A stretch of 64,000 nt of DNA from Gymnopilus junonius. Its lineage: Eukaryota; Basidiomycota; Agaricomycetes; Agaricales; Galerinaceae. Position numbers and translations under genes: made by a program. Positions within the stretch are counted from its first letter, which is position 1. The number at the start of each line of letters is the position of its first letter. The stretch spans positions 1 to 64,000 of the forward strand of contig JADNYJ010000017.1 of the NCBI GenBank assembly GCA_015501075.1. Direction: 5' to 3'. Under the pieces are notes generated by a model. That model was not told where the DNA came from and made no database searches. It saw only the letters and a list, made by a program, of their open reading frames with translations. Shown one piece after another: positions 10,982-22,558 of this stretch.

Positions 10982-13667
10982 GTTGAGCTCTTATTTCAGA
11001 ATTGACCATACTTATGCCAGGGCTGCCAGTATTCAAATCGAATTCCAAATGAGACCCAAATGAACATCAAATGAAAGCCAAATGACCTACTCTGAACAAC
11101 CCTAATGCCAGACCTCATTTTTCTGGTTTTGCTGATGATATGCTGGTGTTATTATTGACATCTTTCTTTTTTGTCTATGAAATTCATGGATTTTAGGGTG
11201 ATTTGTGACCCCTTTACCTCTCTATATACATTAAGTCACATTACTGGAGAATTTGGGGTGTTGTCAGCAGGCAGTTAGCAGGAAAAAATGACTAGCTGTT
11301 TGTAAATTTGAAGAAAAAAAATTTTTTTTGCCTTGATGTGTTCTTTTCTGTGTATTGACTTTCTGCATCTGAATTTATGTATCCATCATGTTCTCAAGTT
11401 GAGAAGATGTGTTTATCTTTGCATCATTATGCATGTTTCTGAGTGCATCATCATTGACTTGCTTGTCAAGTTGTTTATCACCTAAATTGATTATTTACTC
11501 CAGAAGAAACATAGAAAACAGCCCTGGCTGTTATTTGCCTTGTTGTTTCCTCTGCTTGCTAATCTCAGTGTAATCATATTTGAAGGTCTCAAGTCTATGC
11601 CTGTTTAACTTAGACAAGTTGGATGAGTTTGCAGTACCCTGGTATGCATTCTATGTGTTTTTCTCTGTCATTTTTACATTTTATTTAAGCAGGACCAGAG
11701 AACTGTGAGCACCATCATCTTTGACTCAATGAAAAGTGCAGGTGTATCTCCCAAAAAGAAGCTGAGAGCACTAAAGGTTGAGATTCTTGACACCAGCCCT
11801 GTGGACTTGCTTTGGGTGATAAGCAACCCAGGCTTCATATTTATTCAACTTTTGTTCACTGACCCTTTTATTAAGCTTCTGTTTTCTTTGGATGCAATAC
11901 TGCATAGGATGAAGAACATGCTAGGTTCCAGTATCCCTCATTCTACAACTCTACTGTTGACTCCTTTGAATGCTGATAGTGAAGCTAAGAACAACATGAA
12001 GAAAATGCAGTCCCACAGCATTGCAATATGATATTGTCCTCCTAGAGGCAACTGTAGGAGGCTCATGCAAGCTGCACTTGATTGGTTCTAACTGCAATAT
12101 CTGGCCCATGGATTTTTTTGGAATCAACTTTTATTTTATTTTTTCTAACATTGAGCAACAGACATCCTAGGGGCTCAGCTTCTAGCTTGTGTCTCACTCA
12201 GTGTACAACTCCTTTTCTGCTTATTTTGTAAATAGCCACAATCCCTGATCAAAATTGAATGTTTTGTGTCAGCAAAAGTGCAAAGCAAAATACCAACATT
12301 TTACCAAATTTTAAATTTATATGTTTTCACAATTGTTTGCCAGTCACTAAAATGTTAGCAAAACCTCAAATCTTGCTGAATTTTTGGCAGTAGCAAATCA
12401 TGTAAATTTGCTGCTTGGAAAATGTACTGTGCTAAAACATTCAATTCATCAGCCATGCATCACAGGCCTCCATAAAATGATGAAATTTGGTGGTAATCAT
12501 GCCAAAATCCTCAAAAAATCACCCAGAATGGGCTTCCAGAGTCCAAATTCACCTACAAATACATCAAAAACATCCAAATTGGTAATTTGACAAAATGAAA
12601 AAGTGGTTTGGTTGGTCACAGGTCGGAGGGGGTGATGAATTGATTGTTTTAGTACAGTATGGAAAAACTGGGCAATCCAATCTATTTTGCATGGTCGAAA
12701 ATAGCAGAAAAATGTATGATTTTGAACAAGGTATGAATACAATCTAAATTTATCATCATGCAGCAAATTTGCCTTAGACGGAGTATCAAATATAAATTAA
12801 ATTCTACTAATTGCAAAATTGATATCCAAATTCAAACAGCTTGCTACAAGCTTGCTATAAAATTTGACCTCCCCTCAAAATAGTTGGGGTACAGCAGTGG
12901 GGGGTCCTTATCTAACCTAAACAGATCACGTTGCATTGGCATCACGTGTTACACTTATATTCAAAATTTCAAATTGCCATGACCCTTTATCGTCTATCCG
13001 TTCGCGATCCACCAAGACTATGCATCCGTCTCATATCGGCTTCGAACCGACCTTTTCTTGGACAAATCAAAGTGCCTGAATATACACAAAGTGCCTGTTG
13101 AAGAAATCTTCGGTCCTGGTCGGATGACCGGCCTCAACGAACCGCTTCTTGGCCCCGGAGCTCGCCATTTGATCATAAATTACGCACTACCGCTCTGCTT
13201 GTGCTCGATGCTTTTGCTACTTTATTGGTTCTCACCTACGTCGTTGTCCTGTGAAGCCTGCATGTGGTCTAAATATTAGGTTCAAAAACCAAGGAGGTAT
13301 ATCTCTGAGGTAGCCAGAGGGCAGGACAATTTGCGAGACGAGATCTAAAACAAGCTGGCAGTATGTTCTTCAACACGCCTCTCTTTACACGTTCCTGGGG
13401 CTGGAAAGGCACTGAACTGATATACCTTCGGTTAAATTTGACGCCATTGGACGCTTGCGCCATCTTTACATTTGACAGCATCATACACAACTTTGCTAAT
13501 GCAAGCGTAAGGAACAAAACCTGTTATCAGTTGATGCTTTGCAAGAAAAACAGAGGATGGTGTGCTTCGAGAGACTAGGCACAGGCCCGGGGAAATTAGG
13601 TTTAAAGTCGATGATATCCACAGCTGTGAAGAACCACTGACAGCCGTTCTCGCCCTCTTTGACCGTC
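10982..13667. other. Gene-poor AT-rich spacer with an inverted repeat
   Basis: No coding region could be supported. A 108-residue ORF at 11705-12031 has no recognisable similarity and no splice context. An imperfect inverted repeat lies at 12425-12450 and 12634-12659 (24 of 26 paired), with a weaker outer pair around GCAGCAAATTT, suggesting another degenerate foldback element. The region from about 12890 is more GC-rich and is the likely promoter side of the MFS gene; a CACGTG core is at 12943-12948. Confidence 0.5.
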
Positions 13668-16178
13668 ATGTCTGTCGTTCCACCGAAACGTGAAAAGTCA
13701 CCATCTGTCCTTGATGACGATTCGGTCGACAAGAAATCTGCAGCTATCGAAACTCGGTCCGTCGATGATGACTTGGTAGATGTCGAACCCGAACGTTTCA
13801 AGCTGTACGACTACCTCTTCCGTCACCATTTGTACAAGCCCAGAAGTCTAGACTCTATCGCCACTCGACGCTCTGTTTTCGATGACCCACAACTTGCTGC
13901 TCACTACTGGCCGAAACCCGAATATGAGAATATTCATCGCTTCGATCCTAAGCTTCGTTGGACTGTGCGAGAGGAGCGCGTATGCCTTGCTTTAAGTTTT
14001 GATTGTCTCCGCCTCCTCACTCACTTTTTCTTTTAGAATTTGGTGCGCAAGATTGACTGGAAGGTGATGCTATGGGCGGCCATCAGCTTCTCAGCTCTCA
14101 ATCTGGACCGGAACAATCTCAGTCAGGCCAACACCGATAACTTTCTCCCTGACCTGAAAATGACCACCAACGGTGAGAACTTGAATGTGTTTATGCCTCT
14201 TTCAGATAAATATCTTACCGGACATGCAGATTATAATCTTGGGAATACTGTCTTCCGTTTAGCCTTCCTCTGCGCCGAACTGCCTTCTCAACTCGTGTCG
14301 AAGCGTGTCAGTGTTCTTATTGCTAATTAATTGAGCTCGAATGACGATGTTAATTTTTCAGCTTGGTCCTGATCGATGGATTCCTATGCAAATGTGTGCA
14401 TGGTCAATCGTGACCATATCCCAATTCTGGTTAACAGGACGGACAACTTTCTTAGTGACCCGCGCTCTTCTGGGGTGAGTTCACGAGATACTTCCATGCT
14501 CTCCGCTAACTGATTATGCAGTTTTATCCAAGGCGGTTTTATTCCTGACTTAATTTTATACCTATCTTGTCTGTATTTCTTTTTGCCCCTTCCACCTTTT
14601 ACTCTGCTGCTAAGCTAATTATTTGCAGATTTCTACACCAAATACGAATTGCCATTCAGACTGGCGCTCTTTTGGGTATCCTCTAATGTCTGCAGCATCT
14701 GCGCAAGCTTTATAGCAGTCGGAGTCCTTCGTTTGCGTGGGGTGCGAGGCAGAGCAGGGTGGCGGTGAGTGGTGAATAGAGACACGCAGAAAATCCCATT
14801 GATGTTGTTTTAATATTCACAGCTGGCTTTTCCTCATAGAGTGAGTTTGTTCAATTTCCTCATTCATCCATGTATTGAGCACTCTTTTAGAGGGCTCATC
14901 ACCATAACTATCGGCATTATGACGTTCTTTAGAATGCCACCTTCTCCGACGCAGTCCAAAACCTGGTTCCGAAAGAAAGGATGGTTTACTGAACGAGAGG
15001 AATATATTGCTACTTCGCGTGTTCTCCGAGATGACCCTACAAAAGTTCGTCGAGATTATATGGCTAGTTGAGCATAGGCTGACCGTATCTTCTTGTCGTA
15101 GGGCGATATGCACAATCGCGAAGCTTTGTCTCTTCAACGTCTATGGCAAGCTGTCTGCGACTACGATATGTGGCCGCTATACATCATGTACGTGCTTTTC
15201 ATCGGCCTGCATTGTAGTCATGTTTTGAAGAAAATTTTTCATTGCTTAGTGGTCTCATGTTTGGGATCCCGAACAGTCCGCCCAGCTCATATCTGACCTT
15301 ATCTCTTCGACATCTCGGGCAAGTAGTTAGAATCCGATTATTTTACCTCGCTGAACCAGAAATGCTTTTGCCAGCTTTAGCACCCTCAATACGAACTTAC
15401 TAACCATACCCTCGTCAGTGGGCAACATGGTTGCGATGGCGGGCATCACGATGATTTCCGAAAATTACCATGAACGATCTTTTATTTCTATGGCCGAAGA
15501 CCTGTGGACCTTGCCATTTCTCATTGCCTTACGAACGCTGCCATCTAACGCCAATCCTTGGAAATTCTATGTGCGTAGTATGTTCTGATATTCTCATTCT
15601 AGACCTATCTTGACCATTACCTTTTCCAGTCTTTATCAACTTTGCTTTTAATGTATCCCTACACGCATCCAATCCAAGTTGGGTGGTGTTCCCGAAATGC
15701 TGGAGCTGTCGCAAGTCGCACTGTTAGTGCTTCTGTATACAACATGTGAGTACGAAGTCTTCTAGCCAGTAAAAAGCGTCGCTGAGGGATTTTCTTGCCG
15801 TCAGGTTTGTCCAGGCGTCTTCTATCATCTCCTCAAATATTTATCGTGCAGATGATGCACCGCAGTGTAAGTGTTGCCGCGAAACTTTGTCAGACTTGAC
15901 GACGAACTCTCTTTTGTAGATCATCGCGGAAACTCCATCCTGATCGGGATTTGTGCTTTCAACCTTATTTTCCTGTATCCCGGAACCAAAGCCTATTATA
16001 TCTGGCGCAATAGACAGAGAGACAAGATATGGGATGCGATGACAAGCGAGGTAATTTCTTTTCGGCGTTGACTGTTGTTCAGAACACTGACGCCACGTAT
16101 TAACAGGAAAAAAGTCATTACCTGGCTACCACTACAGATATAGGGAATAGGCGTCTCGACTTCAGATTTGCGCACTAG
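13668..16178 (+). CDS. MFS permease of the anion:cation symporter (ACS/Dal5-like) family, 574 aa, 15 exons
   Basis: Predicted plasma-membrane permease of the major facilitator superfamily, close to the fungal allantoate, nicotinate and pantothenate permeases; the substrate cannot be told. Joined exons read a hydrophilic N-terminus of about 125 residues, then family blocks such as [49 protein letters not shown] and GWRWLFLIEG. Exons are 13668-13979, 14037-14172, 14230-14306, 14362-14474, 14522-14568, 14629-14764, 14823-14840 (18-nt micro-exon), 14891-15044, 15102-15187, 15250-15318, 15375-15570, 15630-15745, 15805-15866, 15920-16050 and 16107-16178. They sum to 1725 nt, a multiple of three, which supports the model. 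The intron at 15319-15374 uses a GC donor (GCAAGT). The ATG at 13668 is chosen because upstream in-frame codons are not ATG. The neighbours suggest no operon-like link. Confidence 0.92.
15319..15374 (+). other. GC-AG intron in the MFS gene
   Basis: Protein conservation across the junction requires a splice after CTCGG; the intron then begins GCAAGTAG and ends CCAG. No GT donor nearby keeps the frame. Confidence 0.8.
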
Positions 16179-16797
16179 TATCCCAATGTGAATGCAATGT
16201 GCCATTGACCCTGGTCGCGATGACTGCTGAGTTTATGGTTTTTTGCCTGCTCAACGGTCTGTGCCGAGAATGTTTTAGCTTGTATTCTTCTATATGTATC
16301 TTTCTTCTAACACACTGTACTTTCAATCTACATAATCACCTTGTTAAGCCGTGTGCCACGATCCATCCAGCAGCAGTTCTAGACTTGGTTACATGACGTA
16401 ATCTTAACTGTGTCTTGGCTGCGGCCAAGGCTCGCACTTCACTGCCAGAGGACAAGAAAGCCTGGCCAGCATCTTGGCAAATGGCAATCTATTTATCATC
16501 CCTTATCGCAAGAAACTGCCACACCAACAGATGCGGCTTTGATTGAGAAATAGACTGAGATCAGTGGGGCAAGCATGTTGCAGGTTTGTTGCAGATAAAC
16601 GAAGAATACAAGAAAACAATCTAATCTGCCATCGACAAAACACAGCCATTTGTCGTTGGTCAGATGGGCCATGGATGTTGGTCAATGCACGGTTGTTGCC
16701 CGCCAGCGGACTTTCAATGGCTAGCGTAGCGAGGTTGATCAGTTCAAATTCTGTTCAGTCAAGTCGCGTCCCCATTCTTCTTCCTTTCTCCCACAAC
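16179..16797. other. Intergenic, 3' end of MFS gene and promoter of the zinc-finger gene
   Basis: No ORF with coding character and no repeat was found. There is no clear TATA box upstream of the ATG at 16798; the last 60 bases are pyrimidine-rich. Confidence 0.4.
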
Positions 16798-18245
16798 ATG
16801 GCCGAAAAAACTACTGGTTATCGCCTCGAATACGCGGCATCCGCCAGGGCTAAATGCAAAGGTAAGTTTGTTTTTCTCTTCGCGCCTTGTGTACAACAGG
16901 TGTTGACCGTGTTCGTTGATCCTTTCGTCGTGGCACTTCCTTGGAATGTCTTTCAGGCCCCAAACCCTGCAGTGGTGAGTTTCCTGAAACAGCGCACTCG
17001 TCTACAAATTTCTAACCCAACATTTTACAGGTACTCCCATTGGCAAAGGTGAACTGAGATTTGGAACGCTCATCGACATGCGTGGTGTCCAGAGCTTGTA
17101 AATATGCCTTAAAACTAAATACGTTATATGTCTATAATCCTGACATCAATTCCCGCAGTGTCTGGAGACATTGGGGCTGTGTCACAAAGAAAATCCTTGA
17201 AAACGTCAAGAAGAACTTTGAGGAAGCATCTGAACTCGATGGCTTTGAAGAATTGAGGCCAGAGGACCAGGCCCGCGTCATCAAGGCCTGGCAGGAAGGT
17301 CACGTCGCTGACGAGGATATTCCAGAGAGCGCTCGTAAACCCGAGGGTGAACAAGAGGAAAAACCGAAGAAAGCTACAAAGAAGGTGTCAAAGAAGAAGG
17401 CCGACGAGTCTGAGGGTGAAGCCATCCCGGAGGAGAAGCCCAAGAAAGCCAAGGCGGGCTCATCCAAGGTTTGTGCCCATCGTATATTCTTTATTATGAT
17501 TAATGCTACATCAATGTTCAGAAGGCTGCCCCTACCAGCGAAGCAGAGGACGAGGAGAAAGAAGAGGTGGAGGAGAAACCCAAGAAGAAGGCGCCTGCCA
17601 AGAAAGCCGCTGAACCTAAGGAGAAGGCAGCACCGAAGAAAAGGGCTCCCAAGAAGAAGAAGAAGGTGCCCCTTTATTCAAAATGTCCATGCTTCTCACC
17701 TTCTAATGTCTTGAACGTAGGCCGAAAGCAATGACGAGTCCGGCGAGGACTTTACTAAAGAACTCGATGAAGTGCCTGCTAGTTCTGACGAAGAGGAGGA
17801 AGAGGAAAAGCCCAAGAAGAAAGCTCCTGCGAAGAAGCTGGCTGAGAAGAAAGAGAGGCCTAAACCTGAGCCCAAGAAGAAAGCCGCTCCGAAGAAAAAG
17901 GCAGAGAAAGAAGTAGTAAGTACCCACGAAGCCTTGTCCATCGACTTCGATCGTTTCTGACTAATCCTTTTTTGCTTTTACTCCAGGAGGACGATGCAGA
18001 GATGGCTAATGCCCCTGCTGCCGAAGGTGAGGATACCGAGGAAGGAAGCAGCAAGAAACGCAAAGTATATCTTTTTTATTTACTGCACTTGTATGTCGTA
18101 ACAACTTTCGTCCCCGATTTTTCAGCGCGCCTCTGCAGCGAAGGTAGCTGCCACCAAACCCCCTTCAAAGAAAGCCAAGGCAGCACCCTCCAAGGCTAAG
18201 AAAAGCAAAGAGGTCGTCGAAGATGACGAAGATGATGTAGACTAA
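16798..18245 (+). CDS. PARP-type zinc-finger protein with lysine-rich tail, 331 aa
   Basis: The N-terminal 75 residues match the zf-PARP domain: ATTGYRLEYA-like start, two Cys (AKCKGPKPCSG), the KGELRFG core and the HWGC pair, giving the C-x5-C...H-x2-C ligand set. In PARP1 and DNA ligase III this domain reads DNA breaks. Here no ADP-ribosyltransferase or ligase domain follows; instead there is a long acidic/lysine-rich, histone H1-like tail in which an EEKPKKKAPAKK unit recurs. Eight exons: 16798-16861, 16957-16974 (18 nt), 17031-17097, 17159-17468, 17522-17665, 17721-17915, 17987-18064, 18126-18245, totalling 996 nt. Likely nuclear and DNA-binding; standalone zf-PARP proteins are known in fungi, so this is a probable chromatin or repair factor of unknown role. 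Confidence 0.88.
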
Positions 18246-18583
18246 GCTACCAGGTTTAGCCACCATGAGACGTCAATTCTCCTCGTTTTTAGTGTGTTGA
18301 TCTCTTCGGCAATCGATTCTCGATCAACCGCACATTGTACAAGGTCAGTGCGGCGTGTTTTCTTTCTTTCCATGATAACACTGGTTTTCATTCTCGTCGT
18401 TGGTATCGATCGTAGTTTTCGTGTTTCTGATTCACTCTTGTATCATCTCATTTAATACAATTTGCTTTCAATGATATGGTGTCACCACTTCTCGGGGGTC
18501 AAGATGTTTCCACATAATAGGTACATATATTTACATACTGTTCTTGATGCTCCGCAATGAAAATCTGGGGACAAATTACTGCG
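18246..18583. other. Convergent 3' region between zf-PARP and LIM genes
   Basis: Only 338 bases separate the two stop codons, so the 3' UTRs probably abut or overlap. Nothing else is seen. Confidence 0.5.
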
Positions 18584-19199
18584 CTATTGCAAAGGCGTTG
18601 GAGAAGCAATGCCTCCATATGCTAGCTTGCCTCGTTCCTCCCTCTTCTTCAAATGCCTTCTGATCTTACCAGCACGCATTTTATGGCATTCCTCACAATA
18701 AGTGGATGTCCGACCCCTGGCAAACTTCTGCCCTTCCAACGACTTCTTGCATTTCTTGCACTTGAAGCATTCTACGTGGTATGGTGTGCCCTCTGTTCCG
18801 ACATACATCGGATTCCCAGTAATTGTTAGCTGGCAAACTGAGCAAGAGTGAAAACAGTCTTCGCAGAGCGGAAGATTGTCGAAGTCGAGGAGAATGTTGT
18901 CATCAATTTCTATGCCTATCTGGCATTTTTTGCACTTGTAACAGTCAACATGGAAAAAGGACTCCCTGCGAAGTTCTCAAGATAAGTTCGCCATCCGATA
19001 TTGGATAAAGCAAGAGTACTTGCCCGCATGCGATGACGAATCCACCTTTCTTGCCTGCTGCAGGCTTCCTGCACTTGGGACAAAGACGTAAGTCGATAGT
19101 CGCCAAAAAATCCTTGTCATTTAAATTATTTTTAGGGTCGCGGTGTAAATCAAGGACTGTCCTTGCTCGATTCAGAGATTTGCTAGGTCCAGCCTCCAT
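18584..19199 (-). CDS. Two-LIM-domain protein, 185 aa
   Basis: Exon 1 (19199-19024) and exon 2 (18965-18584) encode two tandem LIM zinc-binding domains. LIM1 ligands are CPKC, HVDC, CKKC and CEDC; LIM2 ligands are CSVC, HVEC, CKKC and CEEC. A basic C-terminus (KIRRHLKKREERGKL) follows and the protein stops there. LIM domains mediate protein-protein contact; in fungi such pairs are found at the N-terminus of Rho-GAPs and in paxillin-like proteins, but no GAP or other domain follows here. The intron is GC-AG (donor GCAAGT read from 19023); a GT donor three bases on would break LIM1. Start ATG at 19199 gives a short Ser/Asp-rich lead of about 40 residues. Role unknown, possibly a cytoskeletal or polarity adaptor. 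Confidence 0.88.
18966..19023 (-). other. GC-AG intron in the LIM gene
   Basis: The donor GCAAGT and acceptor TCGCAG restore C-G-E-S-F-F-H-V-D-C, giving the required LIM1 spacing. Confidence 0.8.
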
Positions 19200-19649
19200 C
19201 TCTTAGGTTCCGATGAATAATGAGAGTAAAGGTATTGGTGAAGAATTTGAAGATAGCTATTATACGAGAAAAAGACATCTTACCCCACGTCGCTGTCTGT
19301 GTTTATAAAGATCTCAAGCGCGACTGACGGTTGTCGTGCGCTTGGTACAACAATTTATTGGGCGACAAACGTGTCAGCTGGATGAACGGTACTTAAGTAG
19401 AGACCGTGGTTGCCTTTGGTTGCTCAGAGACCAGATCATACAACGCTTCCATGGATACATGGCATTGAGAAGTACTTGTGATTATGTCGGTAATCGCAAG
19501 ATAGCAAAACACAGTGAACGGGGTATGTGGGAATACTTTACAGTCTAGTTTCGCAGCTTCAATGTCTAGCTTTACAGAGTTAGGATGAAGGTGTTGACAC
19601 CGAGTGAGTTGATTTGTCCGGGGCCGGGACTAGTTCTTTTTTTGTGGAT
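19200..19649. other. Intergenic region upstream of the LIM gene and downstream of the SUZ12-like gene
   Basis: No supported gene. The ORF at 19336-19548 on + has no recognisable similarity. Confidence 0.4.
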
Positions 19650-22449
19650 TCAGTCGTACCAAAAGGCCATACCAGTATGTTTTTCATAATGTAGGAGGAC
19701 CTGGGCGATCTCATGCCCATTCAGGAATTGGTTGGCTAGGAGAATCTTATCAAGAATTGTCAACAACTCGTGGCGAGTTAAGATAGAAGAAACGCACAAA
19801 TAAGAAATACCGCAATGCATCCCAACCACACGCTTTATGAATGATTTTCCAATATTCATCGACAAAAGCAATGGCTCCTTTATAATAGTTCGCAATGAAA
19901 ACATTTCTGATGAGATGCACGGTTGGACAGTTAAAGAAGCGGGAAGGTGTCTGGGCGCACCGATTGAGGATAATCCACCGAGCCCATAGTGCGTGCATTA
20001 CCTTGTACTCCTCTTTGACATCATCACTCTCATAAATCTCATCCTCTCGATCCAGGACCTCCCAGTCAAGCAAACCAAATTTCCCCATGGGTAAAGTACC
20101 AAGCAGATCAAATAAGCATGACCCACCAGGTCGAGAAGAGTAATGTACTGTAGGTCCTCCATAGTCAGAATGAGCAGGGAGGTAAGGAGGTGTGGCAGCA
20201 GGCCCAAATGGGTTCTCGCGTGGAGGAGGTGCAGGGTATTGAGAATTGGGAGTCCTCATCGAAGTAGAGGTTAAAGTGGACGTTGACACACTCCCAGTTG
20301 CAGATTGGGATCGCCGCGTGGAAGATGATGTTTCTGGTGTTCTACTTGGAGTAACCGAGTTCTGAGGGCCCTGGGGTTCCCTTTTGAACCATAATGATAC
20401 AACTGGTTCTTTTTTGGAGATACGGAGGGGTGTTGGATCACGGATGCTAGGTGTCTCCAAAGGGGGAGATAAGGAAAGGGAAGGGAAGGGACTGCTGAAC
20501 TGTTGTGGTGTTTGACCGACATTAGGTGTGGGTGCAGCCTCAGGTTCCAGGGACTGTGGAATAACCAATTGTAGTTTCCAGCCATTTGCCTACCCCGAGA
20601 GCATCCAATGTAAGTAAGCAATGGTTAGCTTAGAAGCCACTCACAAAAGAGTCATTGAGCTCCTGCCAATCATAATACACCTCCAAATGGTCCATTTGTA
20701 GATGAAAATTGAGCATCTCTCGGGTCGGAAAAGTTCCAAAAAGATTACAGAGAGGGCACTGCCATTTGGATACCTCTGCCTTGTAGGTGATACCACCAGC
20801 GTATTCATAATGAACTTGTAGGACAATGTCCCGACCATCGTGGTATATTGGAAGGCAGAATTTGCGGCAGCGTGAATAAAACCCTTTGCGCAAATTTCGC
20901 AGGAGAAAGGGAAGTTGCTTAGTTGTTTGCATACGAATGGTTGGCAATGTCAAGGCTTGTACGGCAGAAAGGAGTGCAGTGGATGGTTCAGAATCGAATG
21001 TGTCATGTACTCTTGCTGGGGATGTTGGTAAAGGTACCGTAATTGGTGGAGGTGTGTTGAATACAAGCCTTTCTGAAGGTTTTGATCGAGGGATCAAGTC
21101 GTCCATCTCTATGTCTTCATTAGCTCGATGCCGGGGCTCAGAATCATACTGATCTGAGTCGAGTTCATCAACTTGCGCTGTACTCTTGCCAGATGAACTC
21201 AGGCTCGTCGAAGTATCTGAGGCGTCGCTATCACTTTCAGGTGATGACTCGATAGAGCGATATTTGCGAGCAGCCTTGACGACATGTTGTATTCTCTCAG
21301 AGATGTGAGCACAGAAGGCGAGAATTCTGGTAATTACAAAACGTACCCAGGAGCTTTTCTGTTCGGGGCCAGTCGGGCTTGCGGCCTGTACCTTGGTTCA
21401 TCATCAGAGTCAGATGCGTCGGGTACACCAGGGCTCCTAAGCCTTAGATTTGGACCGATGTGGGCGTGCATATGGTTTGGAGCGTCCGCATTCAAAAGGA
21501 AAATTTCAGCATTATTAGCTGAACCTCGGCGACTTGTACGTGAAGAGATACGTTTGATGAGCGCATTCCCATCGCGATCACGTTTATGAAGTTGCATATG
21601 TTCTTCGTACTCGTTGTCCAACTGCTGCCACAAAGGCAAGAGGGATCTGTAGGACTTTGTCGGAGCAGCAGAGAGAAGTCCTGTGGTGGGTGCCGCGGAG
21701 ACAGTGGGATCGACTGCTTGCACTCCCAAGCTTGTGGATGATATCCTAGCTGAAAAACCATCAGTCACTCGAATAGGCAGTCCACGAAGTTACAGATTTC
21801 ACCGGCTTTTCCTGAGGGAGAACGTTTGGCTGATTTTGCAGACACAGGGAAATCTGAGAGATACGTTGGAGGAGACTTGCGCTGCATTGCGAAAGTTCAA
21901 CTTGAGATAAAAAGACAGGGAAGATAATAACATACAGGAGTATGTCGAGGGCGCGATAGCGTAGAGCTATCAGCTTGCCCCAAAAGCGATGTACGAGGTG
22001 GATCTGGGTTCTGCACGGATCCTGTAGATTTACTTGCCCATTCTCTGGGTTTTGCACGTTTTGCTGACACATTTACGTGTTCGACAGAGACCTGGGGGAC
22101 GGGTCTGACGGGAACTTTGACAGAAATGTATGTATTCTCAGTATTCTGGTTGAGCTGTGTGTTGTACTAGGCCTTATAATAGTAGAGTCAACAGAAATGG
22201 TTTTTCGAGCAATAGAAGGATGAGATTGGGCGAGATTTGAATTATCAGATCGGCTTTGGCCAGAAATCGAGGAATTGCGGCTAGAGGTTGTAGAAGGCTC
22301 GGTAGATCCACGACTCTGTGTTGATTTCCTAGCTATTGGATAGATAGAGGAAATGCATCAAAAATCAATCTGCTAAAAAGCGAATCAGACTTACCCTTCC
22401 ATGCCCCGGTAGTCTGTCCGACACCATCCACTGAGTTACCTTCAGACAT
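19650..22449 (-). CDS. SUZ12-like polycomb protein (C2H2 finger plus VEFS box)
   Basis: A multi-exon minus-strand gene starting ATG at 22449 (MSEGNSVDGVGQTTGAWKG). The middle is Ser-rich and disordered. About 21106-20640 contains a beta-rich segment and a C2H2 finger (CPLCNLFGTFPTREM... H-x4-H), the arrangement seen in Su(z)12. A Pro/Ser linker leads to a C-terminal helical block at about 20150-19650 (LWARWIILNRCAQTP, FVDEYWKIIH, NGHEIAQVLLHYE) that resembles the VEFS box, which binds the EZH2 methyltransferase. The last intron is GTGCGT...GATAAG, between YFLF and ILLANQFLNG. Expected role: core subunit of the PRC2 H3K27 methyltransferase in the nucleus. The frame slips by one base near 22155-22170 (see findings), so the N-terminal part is approximate. 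Assignment is from motif order, not a search. Confidence 0.72.
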
Positions 22450-22558
22450 CGTGTACCCTAAGAGAAAGGGAGATACAACCAGTCCACCGACCCTACAGAG
22501 CAAAGAGCGGAGGCAAAATCAAATCTGATCAGTCGCGACATGAATGACGGCACGTGAC

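Noticed and set aside
11705..12031. 108-codon ORF in the AT-rich spacer
   Set aside because: No domain, splice context or codon bias; length is within chance for AT-rich DNA.
16543..17052. 169-codon plus-strand ORF
   Set aside because: It reads across intron 1 of the zf-PARP gene in another frame; the spliced model is supported by the zinc-finger residues.
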